64,000 nucleotides of DNA from Aliisedimentitalea scapharcae (GTDB lineage Bacteria > Pseudomonadota > Alphaproteobacteria > Rhodobacterales > Rhodobacteraceae), in NCBI RefSeq assembly GCF_045277565.1, contig NZ_CP123584.1, positions 868,001 to 932,000 on the forward strand, written 5' to 3'. The position numbers and the translations under genes are program-made. Shown piece after piece: positions 8,228-17,107 of the stretch; positions within the stretch are counted from its first letter, which is position 1, and each line of letters opens with the position of its first letter. The notes beneath the pieces were generated by a model, which worked only from the letters and a program-made list of their open reading frames with translations, had not been told where the DNA came from and did not search any database.

Positions 8228-8332
8228 CCCCTGTCGCAGCAGGATATAACCGCATAGCGCGACAACGGACAAGATCGCAAAAACCTATTTCGGGTGGCAG
8301 GGGCCGGCGGCAAAGTCGTCGGTTTCCAAGCC

Positions 8333-10918
8333 TTAGGTCAAATCCGTTTTTCCAGGAGCAGCCAAATGTTGTTCTAACCGCATTTTTTCACTTGCCCATT
8401 CGAAATCCAATTCCTGGCCCAGCTGGCTGAGGTCAGATGATCCCGACTGCACGCCGTCCTCCAGTTGACCAAGTATTTGTGAGACTGTTTCGCATCCAAG
8501 AACTGCGGCAGAGCCGGCACATTTATGTATGAGCGACGCGAGTTCAGGGTGCTCTGGCGATGTCAGCGTCGGGTTTGAAATCCTCGAAAGCACAAGGTCC
8601 ATACTGGCGATAAATTCTGTGACAAGTGCGCGGGCTGCCTCTGGTCCCTTATTCGCCGAAAGGACGTCTAATACCGCTTTCAACTCATGCGTAGATCGCG
8701 CATTCGACGTGGATGCGGCACCAGCATGTGTTTGGATTGCCCGCATTAACACGTCGGAGGTCAGCGGTTTGACAACGGTTTCCGAAATACCCGCACTCCT
8801 AAACCGGTCTTTATCTTGTGGGAGCGCGTGGGCCGTTAAGGCGAGTATGGGGGTGCCGCGATTAGGCCCCGAACCGCTGCGAATTATTCCAGTTGCCTCT
8901 AATCCATCCAACTCCGGCATACTGATGTCCATCAAGATAAGGTCATAGGCGCGTGTGTTTGCCATGCGCACGCCCTCGGCCCCGTCTACGGCAACTTTGG
9001 GAAAATGCCCAATTTTCTCAAGCATATCCATAACGACCAATCGATTTATCTCGTTATCCTCTACAACCAGAATTTGCAGCGGAGAAAAGTCGGTATCTGA
9101 TTGCGAGGCTTCTGAAACATCTTCCTGATCGGTTCTCTGATCCGCTTCTTTGGACATCGGGTGTCCAACCGGCAATCTGATCCAAAAGATGCTGCCGACC
9201 CCTTCTTCACTTTCCAGCCCAATGGTGCCGCCCATCGCGGTGACAATTCGCCGTGCGATCCCAAGGCCAAGACCGCTGCCTTCTGCAATCCGGCCATAGC
9301 TGGAATCCAGAGTCCGAAAATCTTCGAATATGGTGTCGTGATACTCTGACGCGATTCCAATGCCGGTGTCAGACACGCGGAACTCGATGGTTTCACCGTC
9401 AGACATCTGATCACAATCGACCGAGATTTCTCCGTTTTTTGTGAACTTGTTCGCGTTGGCAACAAGGTTCAGGACAATTTGCAAGAGCTTGACCCGATCG
9501 ACCCAAATTCGACGGGGCGCATGTTTGGCGTCGTATCTGATCGTGTTGCCATTTGCCTCAAATGCAGGGCGCTGGCTCTCGACCAGCTCTTCCAAAAAGG
9601 CCCTGGGTTCAAGTTCTGTATTTTCGATTTCCATGAGCCCGGAGTCAGCACGTGAAATGCTCAGCACGCCATTGACGTGGTGCAATAGCAGGTTGGCCGA
9701 TGTCTCCATTCCCGACAGGTATTTGCTTTGAGAGGCATCCAGACGCGTGCCGCCCATTAGCTCCATCGTTCCGACAAGCCCATTCAGCGGCGTGCGCATT
9801 TCATGGCTCATCACCGCGATCAGGTCGGCCTTGGCTTTCTCTCCGGCTATCGCCTTGTCCCGCGCCTCAATCAATTCCTGTTCGACCTCAAAACGCTTGG
9901 ATATATCGCGCAGGTAGGACACAAAAATCGTTTTTCCATTTACCGTTGCTGACGAAATGGACAATTCCACGGGAAAAACGGTGCCGTCCTTTCGTTTGGC
10001 CTCCAGCAGCAAGAGACCTTGCCCAACTACGCGATGTTCTCCGGTTTCACGATAGCGTGCCATTCCTGCTTCGTGGGCGACTTGCAAATGTTCGGGAACA
10101 ACAAGCCTGCTCATCAGCTGACCAATGGCTTCTTGGCGGGTGTAGCCAAAGATCCGCTCGGCGGCCCCGTTATAGTCAATGATACACCCCTCTGTGTCGA
10201 TGGTTAGAATGCCATCGATCGACGTGGAGATGACTTCCTGAATGAGATTGCGGGACTCTGCGGCCGAATTCTCAGCCAATGAACTCCGTTGAACGAGCTT
10301 GAGTAGGAAAAGGACCACCACAAAAAAGATCGTCACCAGCGCCAAGGTCAAAAATGCGATCTGCCCCAGCAGGGCACCAACGGAGTTTCTGTGTGCATCG
10401 GCACCGGCTGCGAATTCGCCCATGCCGGTCAGGGAAAACTGCCGTGCTTTTGGTGCGATATCCATCAAGGTCGCTTCGATGTCAGGCAATCGTTGGCGCA
10501 GTTGCGCATCGTCGCCATCAAATACGGGTGCAAAACTGTCCAAAAAATCGGTCAGTGCGTCCAACGCGGCCTGTGCATCCGACTTTTTGCGAATGTCCTG
10601 GAATTGCTGGCCATCAGAGATTGTGAGGACCCGGCTGTAAAAGATATCGAAACGGTTGCGTAGGTTCTGTAGCCCGGTGTTTTCATCACGCGATGCCACC
10701 AAAACGGCGTTTTGAAGCCGCTGCAGGTCAACTTCGGTTTGGGCAAGCGACCATTGCGTCGTATCCGCAGTGGCGGTCGTCTGATCGTCGATTTCCTGTC
10801 TCAGGCTTCCCGCAACAACAAATATCATGATCCCAATGACCGCAATAGCAACGGTCGACGCAAACGGACCTGCGCCTTGGATGCCGCGAATTGGAAGAGT
10901 GGAAAGGGTGTTTTTCAA
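8333..10918 (-). CDS. Hybrid sensor histidine kinase with PAS, receiver and Hpt domains
   Basis: The 861-residue membrane protein has two membrane helices (about 20-38 and 183-207) bracketing a mostly helical periplasmic sensor of about 145 residues. Then come a PAS domain (about 222-345), HisKA with phospho-His 372 in VMSHEMRTPLNG, HATPase_c (N box NLVANANKF near 484; GLGLG near 549), a receiver with Asp 664 in LILMDISMPELDG, and a C-terminal Hpt domain with His 798 in LIHKCAGSA. All phosphorelay residues are present. The probable output is the LuxR-type response regulator at 11680. A small exported protein gene lies between them and may share its signal pathway. Confidence 0.92.
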   Translation of the reverse strand: MKNTLSTLPIRGIQGAGPFASTVAIAVIGIMIFVVAGSLRQEIDDQTTATADTTQWSLAQTEVDLQRLQNAVLVASRDENTGLQNLRNRFDIFYSRVLTISDGQQFQDIRKKSDAQAALDALTDFLDSFAPVFDGDDAQLRQRLPDIEATLMDIAPKARQFSLTGMGEFAAGADAHRNSVGALLGQIAFLTLALVTIFFVVVLFLLKLVQRSSLAENSAAESRNLIQEVISTSIDGILTIDTEGCIIDYNGAAERIFGYTRQEAIGQLMSRLVVPEHLQVAHEAGMARYRETGEHRVVGQGLLLLEAKRKDGTVFPVELSISSATVNGKTIFVSYLRDISKRFEVEQELIEARDKAIAGEKAKADLIAVMSHEMRTPLNGLVGTMELMGGTRLDASQSKYLSGMETSANLLLHHVNGVLSISRADSGLMEIENTELEPRAFLEELVESQRPAFEANGNTIRYDAKHAPRRIWVDRVKLLQIVLNLVANANKFTKNGEISVDCDQMSDGETIEFRVSDTGIGIASEYHDTIFEDFRTLDSSYGRIAEGSGLGLGIARRIVTAMGGTIGLESEEGVGSIFWIRLPVGHPMSKEADQRTDQEDVSEASQSDTDFSPLQILVVEDNEINRLVVMDMLEKIGHFPKVAVDGAEGVRMANTRAYDLILMDISMPELDGLEATGIIRSGSGPNRGTPILALTAHALPQDKDRFRSAGISETVVKPLTSDVLMRAIQTHAGAASTSNARSTHELKAVLDVLSANKGPEAARALVTEFIASMDLVLSRISNPTLTSPEHPELASLIHKCAGSAAVLGCETVSQILGQLEDGVQSGSSDLSQLGQELDFEWASEKMRLEQHLAAPGKTDLT

Positions 10919-10956
10919 ATTTCAATGCGCCTTTGACCAGGGGGCGGCAAATGTGC

Positions 10957-11448
10957 CTATTCGCTCACCACAATCCGATCAAGCTGCCAAATACTGCGGG
11001 AATACACAATCTCGGTGCGAAATTTGGCGTTGGAATCGTAGGGGTATACAATCCAGAGAGGTCCCTTTTCGCGCACTGACATGCGTTCGTCGTTTCTCAG
11101 GAACGCGATAATCGGTCCTTCCAATAGAGCATCGGAGATCGGGATCTCGACCGAGTAGTCGTTGACGGCCGTCGCCCTCAACTTACCCGTCTTGATGCCG
11201 AGCGAGGATACAAACGATGACAAGGGGACGCCCGTGAATGTCTGTTCCCCTTCGGTCCACGGTGTCGTCGTGGTAAAAGTTACCTCGCCGTCACCCCGAA
11301 GGTCCGAAAATGCGTACTCATACGTGGCTGTGGTCTCAGTGGATGTTGAAACCCCGGACACTGTCAAAACGGTGTCGCTTGCCATTGCAGGAATGGTGGA
11401 AAAGAACAGGAGCGCGACGGCTGCTGTAAATTGCGTTAGATATCCCAT
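10957..11448 (-). CDS. Exported small protein with molybdopterin-oxidoreductase-like (SUOX) fold, no assigned function
   Basis: The 163-residue product begins with a signal peptide (MGYLTQFTAAVALLFFST, cleavage near AMA-SD). The mature part, with TFTGVPLSSFVSSLGI, LRATAVNDYSVEIPISDAL and GPLWIVYPYDS, resembles the short periplasmic oxidoreductase/molybdopterin-binding-like proteins found next to sensory genes. It lacks an evident cofactor cysteine, so it may be a binding protein and not an enzyme. It lies 38 bp upstream of the hybrid kinase on the same strand, so co-transcription is likely. It could present a ligand to the kinase's periplasmic domain. Start at 11448 follows AGAGGTGAAC. Confidence 0.7.
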   Translation of the reverse strand: MGYLTQFTAAVALLFFSTIPAMASDTVLTVSGVSTSTETTATYEYAFSDLRGDGEVTFTTTTPWTEGEQTFTGVPLSSFVSSLGIKTGKLRATAVNDYSVEIPISDALLEGPIIAFLRNDERMSVREKGPLWIVYPYDSNAKFRTEIVYSRSIWQLDRIVVSE

Positions 11449-11679
11449 TGTTCACCTCTTGGGCCATTTTTTGATGGCCCTGAAAATGCCATGGACATCT
11501 GTGCAGGTCACAGGCGCATAGGTCGGTTCACACTCTACTTTGGTATAGGAGCTAGAGCAAAATCGCCGAAATCGCCGCCTTTTGATCGGGAGAATGCGAA
11601 AATCACATCTGTTACACCTTGGGTGAGAAAAATTTCTAAAAAAAACCTCAATTGAGTGCAAATTGGCAGAGGACTGGTT

Positions 11680-12348
11680 ATGCATAATTTACAAATTCAA
11701 AACCCTCCACGCGTACAGTCTCAAGCCCGCCAATCAGGTAAATTGACGATGCGGGTACTTATTGCCGATGATCACGATCTCGTTCGAGAAGCGATTGCGT
11801 CTTTGTTGATGCAGGAAGGATTCGAAGCTGTCGAAACAGTCTCGGATCTGGGGGAAGCGATTGCACAAGTCGAACAAAGCGGCGCATTCGATCTGGTCCT
11901 CCTTGATTACAAAATGCCCGGCATGAATGGTCTGGAAGGGTTAGCCAGAATGAAGGCTGCCAACGACGGGAAACCTGTTGCGCTTTTGTCGGGCAACATG
12001 TCCCGTGCTGCGGTTCAGGATGCTATCAACCAGGGCGCGGCCGGTTTCGTTCCCAAAACCATCGCCTCGATATCTTTGAGCAATGCGGTGAAATTCATGA
12101 TCGCGGGGGAGATTTTTGCGCCCTACAATTTCATGCAAGAACCGGATTCCGCAGCTGGCAACCTAAGCACGCGCGAAACCGAAGTGTTGCGCGGTTTATG
12201 TGATGGGCTGTCGAACAAGGAGATCGCACGCAATCTGGATTTGCAGGAGGCGACGATCAAGCTTCACGTGAAGACGTTGTGCGGGAAACTCGAGGCGCGC
12301 AACCGTACCCATGCGGCCATGATCGCGCGGGATCAGAACCTGCTTTGA
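11680..12348 (+). CDS. LuxR/NarL-type response regulator
   Basis: A 222-residue two-domain regulator. The receiver begins at MRVLIADDHD, with acceptor Asp in LVLLDYKMPGMNG, the conserved Lys in GFVPKTIAS, and a GerE-type DNA-binding domain (LSTRETEVLRGLCDGLSNKE near the C-terminus). It is divergent from the exported protein and hybrid kinase genes, which supports a single signalling unit. The start at 11680 has AGAGGA eight bases upstream. A GTG at 11656 or an ATG at 11749 are possible alternatives. Confidence 0.9.
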   Translation: MHNLQIQNPPRVQSQARQSGKLTMRVLIADDHDLVREAIASLLMQEGFEAVETVSDLGEAIAQVEQSGAFDLVLLDYKMPGMNGLEGLARMKAANDGKPVALLSGNMSRAAVQDAINQGAAGFVPKTIASISLSNAVKFMIAGEIFAPYNFMQEPDSAAGNLSTRETEVLRGLCDGLSNKEIARNLDLQEATIKLHVKTLCGKLEARNRTHAAMIARDQNLL

Positions 12349-12405
12349 CGTGAACACGCCAGAATCGGTGCCCTAATTTGCTTTGCTCCATAGCGGCCAT
12401 GGCTC

Positions 12406-13050
12406 TCAGTATGCGCCCTGGCCGCCCATCACCACACGCACTGTTCGAAATAGGATGCGCAGGTCAATCCACAGCGAAATCTGCCGAACATACTCCAAAT
12501 CCAGCTCGATCATTTCGTCAAATCCAATCTCAGCGCGACCCGAAACCTGCCACAACCCAGTAATTCCCGGCAATACATCGTGACGCTGATGCGCCGCCTC
12601 TGGATATTGCGCCACCTCGCAGGGTAACCCCGGCCGCGGCCCCACAAACGACATGTCTCCCGTGAGGACGTTGATCACCTGCGGTAGTTCGTCCAAAGAC
12701 CAGCGGCGCAGGAAGCGACCAATGGGCGTGATCCGAGGGTCGTGCTTCACTTTTAGGCAAATGCCCTGACGGTCGCTGAGGTGCCCAACCTCGTTACGAC
12801 GGCTTTCCGCATCCACGTACATCGATCTGAATTTCAACATTTCAAAGGTATCGCCCGCCAGCCCCACCCGCGTTTGCACAAAAAACGCAGGTCCTCGCGA
12901 TGTGACCATCACCGCAAGGCCGATGAAAAACAGAACCGGAACCAAGGCCGGTAGGGCGATCGCGCACAACACGAGGTCCAACAGTCGCTTGTGTCGCCAA
13001 CCGCGTGTTTTGGGTTTCGAGCAGACAGAATTCACGGTCATCATGGTCAT
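12406..13050 (-). CDS. Bacterial sugar transferase (undecaprenyl-phosphate glycosyl-1-phosphate transferase, priming enzyme)
   Basis: This 214-residue protein of the WcaJ/ExoY type starts exopolysaccharide units by moving a sugar-1-phosphate onto undecaprenyl phosphate in the inner membrane. It shows one N-terminal membrane helix (about 25-50), VTSRGPAFFVQTRVG, FEMLKFRSMYVDAE, the DELPQVINVLTGDMSFVGPR core and PGITGLWQVSGR. The ATG at 13050 follows GGAGG; an upstream in-frame ATG would overlap the previous gene. It is the last gene of the polysaccharide operon, an unusual place for a priming enzyme. Confidence 0.93.
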   Translation of the reverse strand: MTMMTVNSVCSKPKTRGWRHKRLLDLVLCAIALPALVPVLFFIGLAVMVTSRGPAFFVQTRVGLAGDTFEMLKFRSMYVDAESRRNEVGHLSDRQGICLKVKHDPRITPIGRFLRRWSLDELPQVINVLTGDMSFVGPRPGLPCEVAQYPEAAHQRHDVLPGITGLWQVSGRAEIGFDEMIELDLEYVRQISLWIDLRILFRTVRVVMGGQGAY

Positions 13051-13075
13051 TGGGAAACCTCCGTACGGGAAAAAC

Positions 13076-15133
13076 TCAGGTGCGCACCGCCAGCCAGGGA
13101 TCACCTGGCAAGGCGTGACGCATCACCGCAATGCTGCCGTTGGCAGGTAAATGGTCGAGCTGGTCGACCAGGTTCAGAACAGTTGCGCGGGTGACGTCGG
13201 GCGTGACGAAAAGAACGCCAACATCGGCATTTGACAGGACGAACCGGGCGGACAGGCAATCCTGCATTCCGCCGGTCGAGACAACGACAACGTCAAACGG
13301 TTTTGCTGCCCGGGTTAAAGCGGACCGAACCATTGTGACCGACACGGCTGTGTCGTCCAACTGATCGGCAAACCCCTTGCCAATAGACACCAGACCTGGC
13401 TTGTCGTCGGTCCTGTGCAGTTTGATCTTGGAACCTAATAACAGGTCACGCCATCCTGTTGTTCCATCTCCCCTGCTTGCATTTGCAATATCCGCATCGA
13501 TGAACAAAACCTTCATCCGAGCGCGCGCAAAGCTTTCCGCAAGTGCGCGTGCACAGTCCGTCGACGGGCCTGACTGAACACTGGTGACCGCGATGACAGG
13601 TGCCGATCCCACCAACCGTGGTTTTCTCAGGCATTGCACCTGCAATTCGTTGCGCAGCAGATCGGCGGCATGGGAGTCATCGGCACCCGCATCCGACACT
13701 TGACGAACCGGTAGCTGCTTTTTGACAGGCAAGAGGTTCTCGGCGAACCGCACGCCTCGATCGCTGAACCCAAGCACCAGCATAACAGCCAGCGCCACCC
13801 CAATGCCGCCGGCAAACCCGGTGGCCATCATCATCTTTTGGGTGTCTTCTGCGGGCTCCAAAGTGCGCGATGGCGGAGACATCACAACTGCATACCCCGG
13901 TAGGGCACGGCCGGATTCAAGCCGGATCACCTCCAGCGCTCGACGGGTTTCTTCCAAAAGCCGTTCGGCGGCGGTGATCTCTGTTTCGATCCCGTCCAGG
14001 TCGATACGGCGTCGATTGAGGTCTCTGGCTTCCCGACGGGCGTTGTCCAATTGTTTGGATACTTTTACGAGCAGGGATCTGATTTCGGCAAGCGTGGTGT
14101 CTTCGCCAGTGTTGCTGGCTGCGGTCAGGGCTCCGGTTTGGCCCAGAACACGGATCTGGTCGCGGCGATTTGACATCGCCAGTTCAATGACCGCGATCTC
14201 GTCGATTTTTGACGCGATCTTGCGCTGGAACCGCAGGTTGCTCTTGTCGCCATAGCCCGCGCGAAATCCGGCCAAGTGGCTTTTGAGCTTTGCGCGCTCA
14301 AAGCTGAGGTCGGCCATGGCCCGGTCCAACAGGGTCGCGCGCATGATTTCCTGGTCCGACGTATCCGCCGATGAAGATATGTCTTCGGTCTCAAGCGCTG
14401 CAAGCGTGGCGGTCACTTCCGACTTGCGGGCGGCCAGTGCATCGACCTGTGCGATCTTTTCAATATGCGCTTTGGCCAAGGCGTTCAGCCCAAACTCTCC
14501 GCCGGTTTCCAGTTGGTTCGCGCGCAATGCCGCAAGCCGTTCGATTAGATCCATTTCCCGCGCGTGCAGTTCGGACAACCGCACCGTCGAGCGTGCCTCT
14601 TCGGCCTCGGATTTCAGGGCCAGATACGAGGCAATCACCGCGTCCAGCTTCTGGGCCGCAAACACACGGTCCTTGCTGAGCGTCTTGAGTACAATCAGGC
14701 TGTCGGATCGTCTGATGTTCACCGAGCGTGCCATATCGGTTGCCGTCAACCCGTCAGCCAAATCGGGGCGGGTGACCGACAGCTTTTGAACCGACCGCTC
14801 CATGACCGGATGCGAGGCCACATAGGTCGTTTCGGCCTTTACGAAGCTGGAAAAAATCTTCAGGACCGAGTCTTCTCCAGTCGCATAGAGGATGTTGGAT
14901 TCTTGCGGGTAGACACGCAAAATCGCTTGAGATTCAAAGAGTTGCGTGCCGGAAATGTAGCCAATAATTGCAACGGCAGGCGACAGGAACGCGCCGAGCG
15001 CAACTGTCTTGATCCACCGTCCACGCATTGCGCGCGCGACAGCTGCGAAGGGATTTGCCTGCACCGGCTCTTCGGCTACAGCGGCCTGAGCTTCGAACAC
15101 CTCATCAGAGTTTATTGCGGCGACGCTGACCAT
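13076..15133 (-). CDS. Wzz/GumC-family chain-length protein with a degenerate BY-kinase domain
   Basis: 685 residues: an N-terminal Wzz domain with a membrane helix near 42-62, a long periplasmic coiled-coil region (about 160-420), a second membrane helix near 440-465, and a cytoplasmic C-terminal domain shaped like the Wzc/BY-kinase ATPase. The ATPase lacks a Walker A lysine: the place of GxxxxGKT reads TSVQSGPSTDCARALAE. The Walker A'-like LFIDADI remains. No C-terminal tyrosine cluster is seen. It probably controls polymer length with the Wzy-like protein but is unlikely to be an active kinase. It ends 25 bp before the priming transferase start. Confidence 0.88.
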   Translation of the reverse strand: MVSVAAINSDEVFEAQAAVAEEPVQANPFAAVARAMRGRWIKTVALGAFLSPAVAIIGYISGTQLFESQAILRVYPQESNILYATGEDSVLKIFSSFVKAETTYVASHPVMERSVQKLSVTRPDLADGLTATDMARSVNIRRSDSLIVLKTLSKDRVFAAQKLDAVIASYLALKSEAEEARSTVRLSELHAREMDLIERLAALRANQLETGGEFGLNALAKAHIEKIAQVDALAARKSEVTATLAALETEDISSSADTSDQEIMRATLLDRAMADLSFERAKLKSHLAGFRAGYGDKSNLRFQRKIASKIDEIAVIELAMSNRRDQIRVLGQTGALTAASNTGEDTTLAEIRSLLVKVSKQLDNARREARDLNRRRIDLDGIETEITAAERLLEETRRALEVIRLESGRALPGYAVVMSPPSRTLEPAEDTQKMMMATGFAGGIGVALAVMLVLGFSDRGVRFAENLLPVKKQLPVRQVSDAGADDSHAADLLRNELQVQCLRKPRLVGSAPVIAVTSVQSGPSTDCARALAESFARARMKVLFIDADIANASRGDGTTGWRDLLLGSKIKLHRTDDKPGLVSIGKGFADQLDDTAVSVTMVRSALTRAAKPFDVVVVSTGGMQDCLSARFVLSNADVGVLFVTPDVTRATVLNLVDQLDHLPANGSIAVMRHALPGDPWLAVRT

Positions 15134-15137
15134 TACA

Positions 15138-15983
15138 TCACCCCGCTGAACGGGTTGTCAGATCCCGCTCCCACTGTTCTGCACCGGGTCTTGCTCTGCC
15201 CCATGACATGGATACCCGAGACCAGACATTGACACAGGCATAGACAGAGAGCGGCAACGCCAATGCAGGATTCCGAATTGCCCGCTTGATCACTGTGCCG
15301 GGGCTTCCGGTCTCGGGGCTTGGCAGGCCCATGGATGTCACCGCGCGGGCACCGCGCAGGCTGCGCCGCCGAACGGCGATCAGGCTGCGGACAGTCTTCG
15401 GCGCGCGCGCCGTAAACCGGCATTCCGGCACAAAAGCGATGTTTTGTTTGGGGATACTGCGACGAATGTATTCGTCATCGGCCGTGATGTGGGGCAAGGG
15501 GAATATCTGTGCTGCGGCTTGTGATGAAAGTGCAAACAGACCACCGAATTTCCCATTGTCAAAATAGGGGTTCGTCCGCCACCCTTTGTAGTAGGCGCGC
15601 ACGACCGCAGAGGCTTCGGTGGCCTGAACATCCATTTGTCCGCAGGCTGCCTGGATCGCATCACCGTTCAATGCGGTGATCAGTGCCTTCAGGCTTTCCG
15701 AGGTCACGTCCAGATCGGCGTCCAGGCAGACAACCGGTATGTCCTTGGCGGCAACTTGGTAGCCAAGATTGAGCGCGTTGCATTTACCCGGCGTATCGGT
15801 TTCAAGAACGGTTGCTTGTGGTTGGGCTGACAAGGCTCGACCCACAGTGCCGTCAGTACAAGCATTTGCAATGACGACAATACGAAACCTGTCCAGTGGC
15901 AAACCACGCGACAGGTGCTGCAAGGTGCGCCAGATGACCGCCGCCTCGTTATGGGCTGGGATAAGGATGGTTGCTTCGGTCAC
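15138..15983 (-). CDS. Family 2 glycosyltransferase
   Basis: 281 residues from a GTG at 15983, which is preceded by AAGGAGG at good spacing and overlaps the previous gene's stop by 4 nt. It opens with ATILIPAHNEAAVI and has IVVIANACTDGT, the DADLDV metal site near 95, and the acceptor motif region ADDEYIRRS. It has a GT-A fold and very likely adds one sugar of the exopolysaccharide repeat. A hydrophobic C-terminal stretch (ALALPLSVYACVNVW) may attach it to the membrane. The longer ATG-started frame runs in the wrong composition through the neighbouring gene and was rejected. Confidence 0.88.
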   Translation of the reverse strand: MTEATILIPAHNEAAVIWRTLQHLSRGLPLDRFRIVVIANACTDGTVGRALSAQPQATVLETDTPGKCNALNLGYQVAAKDIPVVCLDADLDVTSESLKALITALNGDAIQAACGQMDVQATEASAVVRAYYKGWRTNPYFDNGKFGGLFALSSQAAAQIFPLPHITADDEYIRRSIPKQNIAFVPECRFTARAPKTVRSLIAVRRRSLRGARAVTSMGLPSPETGSPGTVIKRAIRNPALALPLSVYACVNVWSRVSMSWGRARPGAEQWERDLTTRSAG

Positions 15984-16522
15984 GCCGCTGACCTCCTTCG
16001 CTGAGAGGTGTCCACCGCCTTCTCCGAGGCGTCCGCCCACACAAATTCTCGAATGACCTCGATCAGAGGGGCGAGTTCGGCCGCTTGAGGTACCCCGGCG
16101 CAGTGAGCGCCGCCTGTTTGCCCTGACATGGCGAGATCCAAGGCGTTGTGTAGCCCGTCCTGATCCTGAACAACCGTGACATTGGACAACCGCGACATCT
16201 CGCGTGCGGTGTCTTGCTGATGGTTGTTGCGATGTTCGCCAAAACGCGCGCGTCGAGGCATAAGGATCACCGGTTTGCCAAGCTCTGCCGCTGTCAGGAT
16301 GGTACCCATCCCGGCGTGGGCAACGATCAGAGAGGCGGCTTGAAAACGTCGGTGAAATTCGGACATGCCCAGCATGCTGGCCGTTTCGATGCTCGTGACC
16401 TTGGCCGCGCTCTCCCCGCATTGGGCAAACACCGGCACATGAGAGTTGTGCTTTGCCCAACGGTCCAGACCAGTTAGCAGTCGATCAAAAGGTAGCTGTG
16501 TTCCGACAGTGGCGAAGATCAT
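15980..16522 (-). CDS. PssE/Alg13-like glycosyltransferase subunit
   Basis: 180 residues from ATG 16522. It has the nucleotide-sugar-binding half typical of GT28/Alg13: MIFATVGTQLPFDRLL at the start, SLIVAHAGMGTILTAAELGK near 75, and PVILMPRRARFGEHRNNHQQ. In rhizobia the PssD/PssE pair forms one glucuronosyltransferase. The same split pair occurs here with the gene just upstream (16549-17016), so the two products probably work as a complex at the membrane. Four-nt overlap with the next glycosyltransferase gene. Confidence 0.88.
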   Translation of the reverse strand: MIFATVGTQLPFDRLLTGLDRWAKHNSHVPVFAQCGESAAKVTSIETASMLGMSEFHRRFQAASLIVAHAGMGTILTAAELGKPVILMPRRARFGEHRNNHQQDTAREMSRLSNVTVVQDQDGLHNALDLAMSGQTGGAHCAGVPQAAELAPLIEVIREFVWADASEKAVDTSQRRRSAA

Positions 16523-16548
16523 GGCATTCCCCCAGGTTTGCGTGAAAA

Positions 16549-17016
16549 TCAGATCACCGCACCGCGATACTCGGCCCCGGCCTTTGACGCGACGCCAGGC
16601 CATTGGGACAGCACACGATCGGCAACGTTCAGGGCCAATCGCGCCGAAGCCGACAGGCTGCGCGCATTCGCGATCGAGTCGATAAACATGGTGCGTGCAC
16701 CGAGAAGCCGCCCGATCCTGATCGCGAGAAATCCACCCGCAGCACCCGTTGAAACGATCACGTCCGGGCGCACACGCACAACGATCCATGCCAGCGAAAG
16801 TGCACACAGAAGCAGGCGCACCGGCGTGTCCTTGTTGGCATCCGGAAAAACATGGAAGTTTCGCCCGGCAACCTGCTCGGACGCAGACGCGTCAGTTGTG
16901 GCATAATGGATCTGGGCCCCGGAAAACGCTGGTGCCAAACGTTGCATTTGTGTCCAGTGACCACCGCCCGACGAAACGGCAAGGACAACGGGTTCAGTTC
17001 TTTTTTGGGAGGGCAT
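16549..17016 (-). CDS. PssD/Alg14-like glycosyltransferase membrane subunit
   Basis: 155 residues from ATG 17016 (MPSQKR). It has the Alg14/PssD pattern: VVLAVSSGGGHWTQMQRL near the start, then HYATTDAS, a hydrophobic membrane-associating helix (LLLCALSLAWIVVRVRPDVIVSTGAAGG), and FIDSIANARSLS. It would anchor and complete the acceptor site for the PssE-like partner encoded immediately downstream. An in-frame ATG at 17067 exists but gives an unrelated 17-residue extension. Confidence 0.85.
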   Translation of the reverse strand: MPSQKRTEPVVLAVSSGGGHWTQMQRLAPAFSGAQIHYATTDASASEQVAGRNFHVFPDANKDTPVRLLLCALSLAWIVVRVRPDVIVSTGAAGGFLAIRIGRLLGARTMFIDSIANARSLSASARLALNVADRVLSQWPGVASKAGAEYRGAVI

Positions 17017-17107
17017 AATGGATGTTCCACTTTCAGACGACTGGTTCTGAAAACAGAATACCCCCACTTAAATGTTTGATGTTAATGTGTAAAAGTGTTG
17101 ATTGAGG

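Noticed and set aside
15984..16460. N-terminal extension of the family 2 glycosyltransferase to an ATG at 16460
   Set aside because: It lies out of frame through the PssE-like gene and reads Arg/Gly/Ser-rich; the GTG with AAGGAGG at 15983 fits better.
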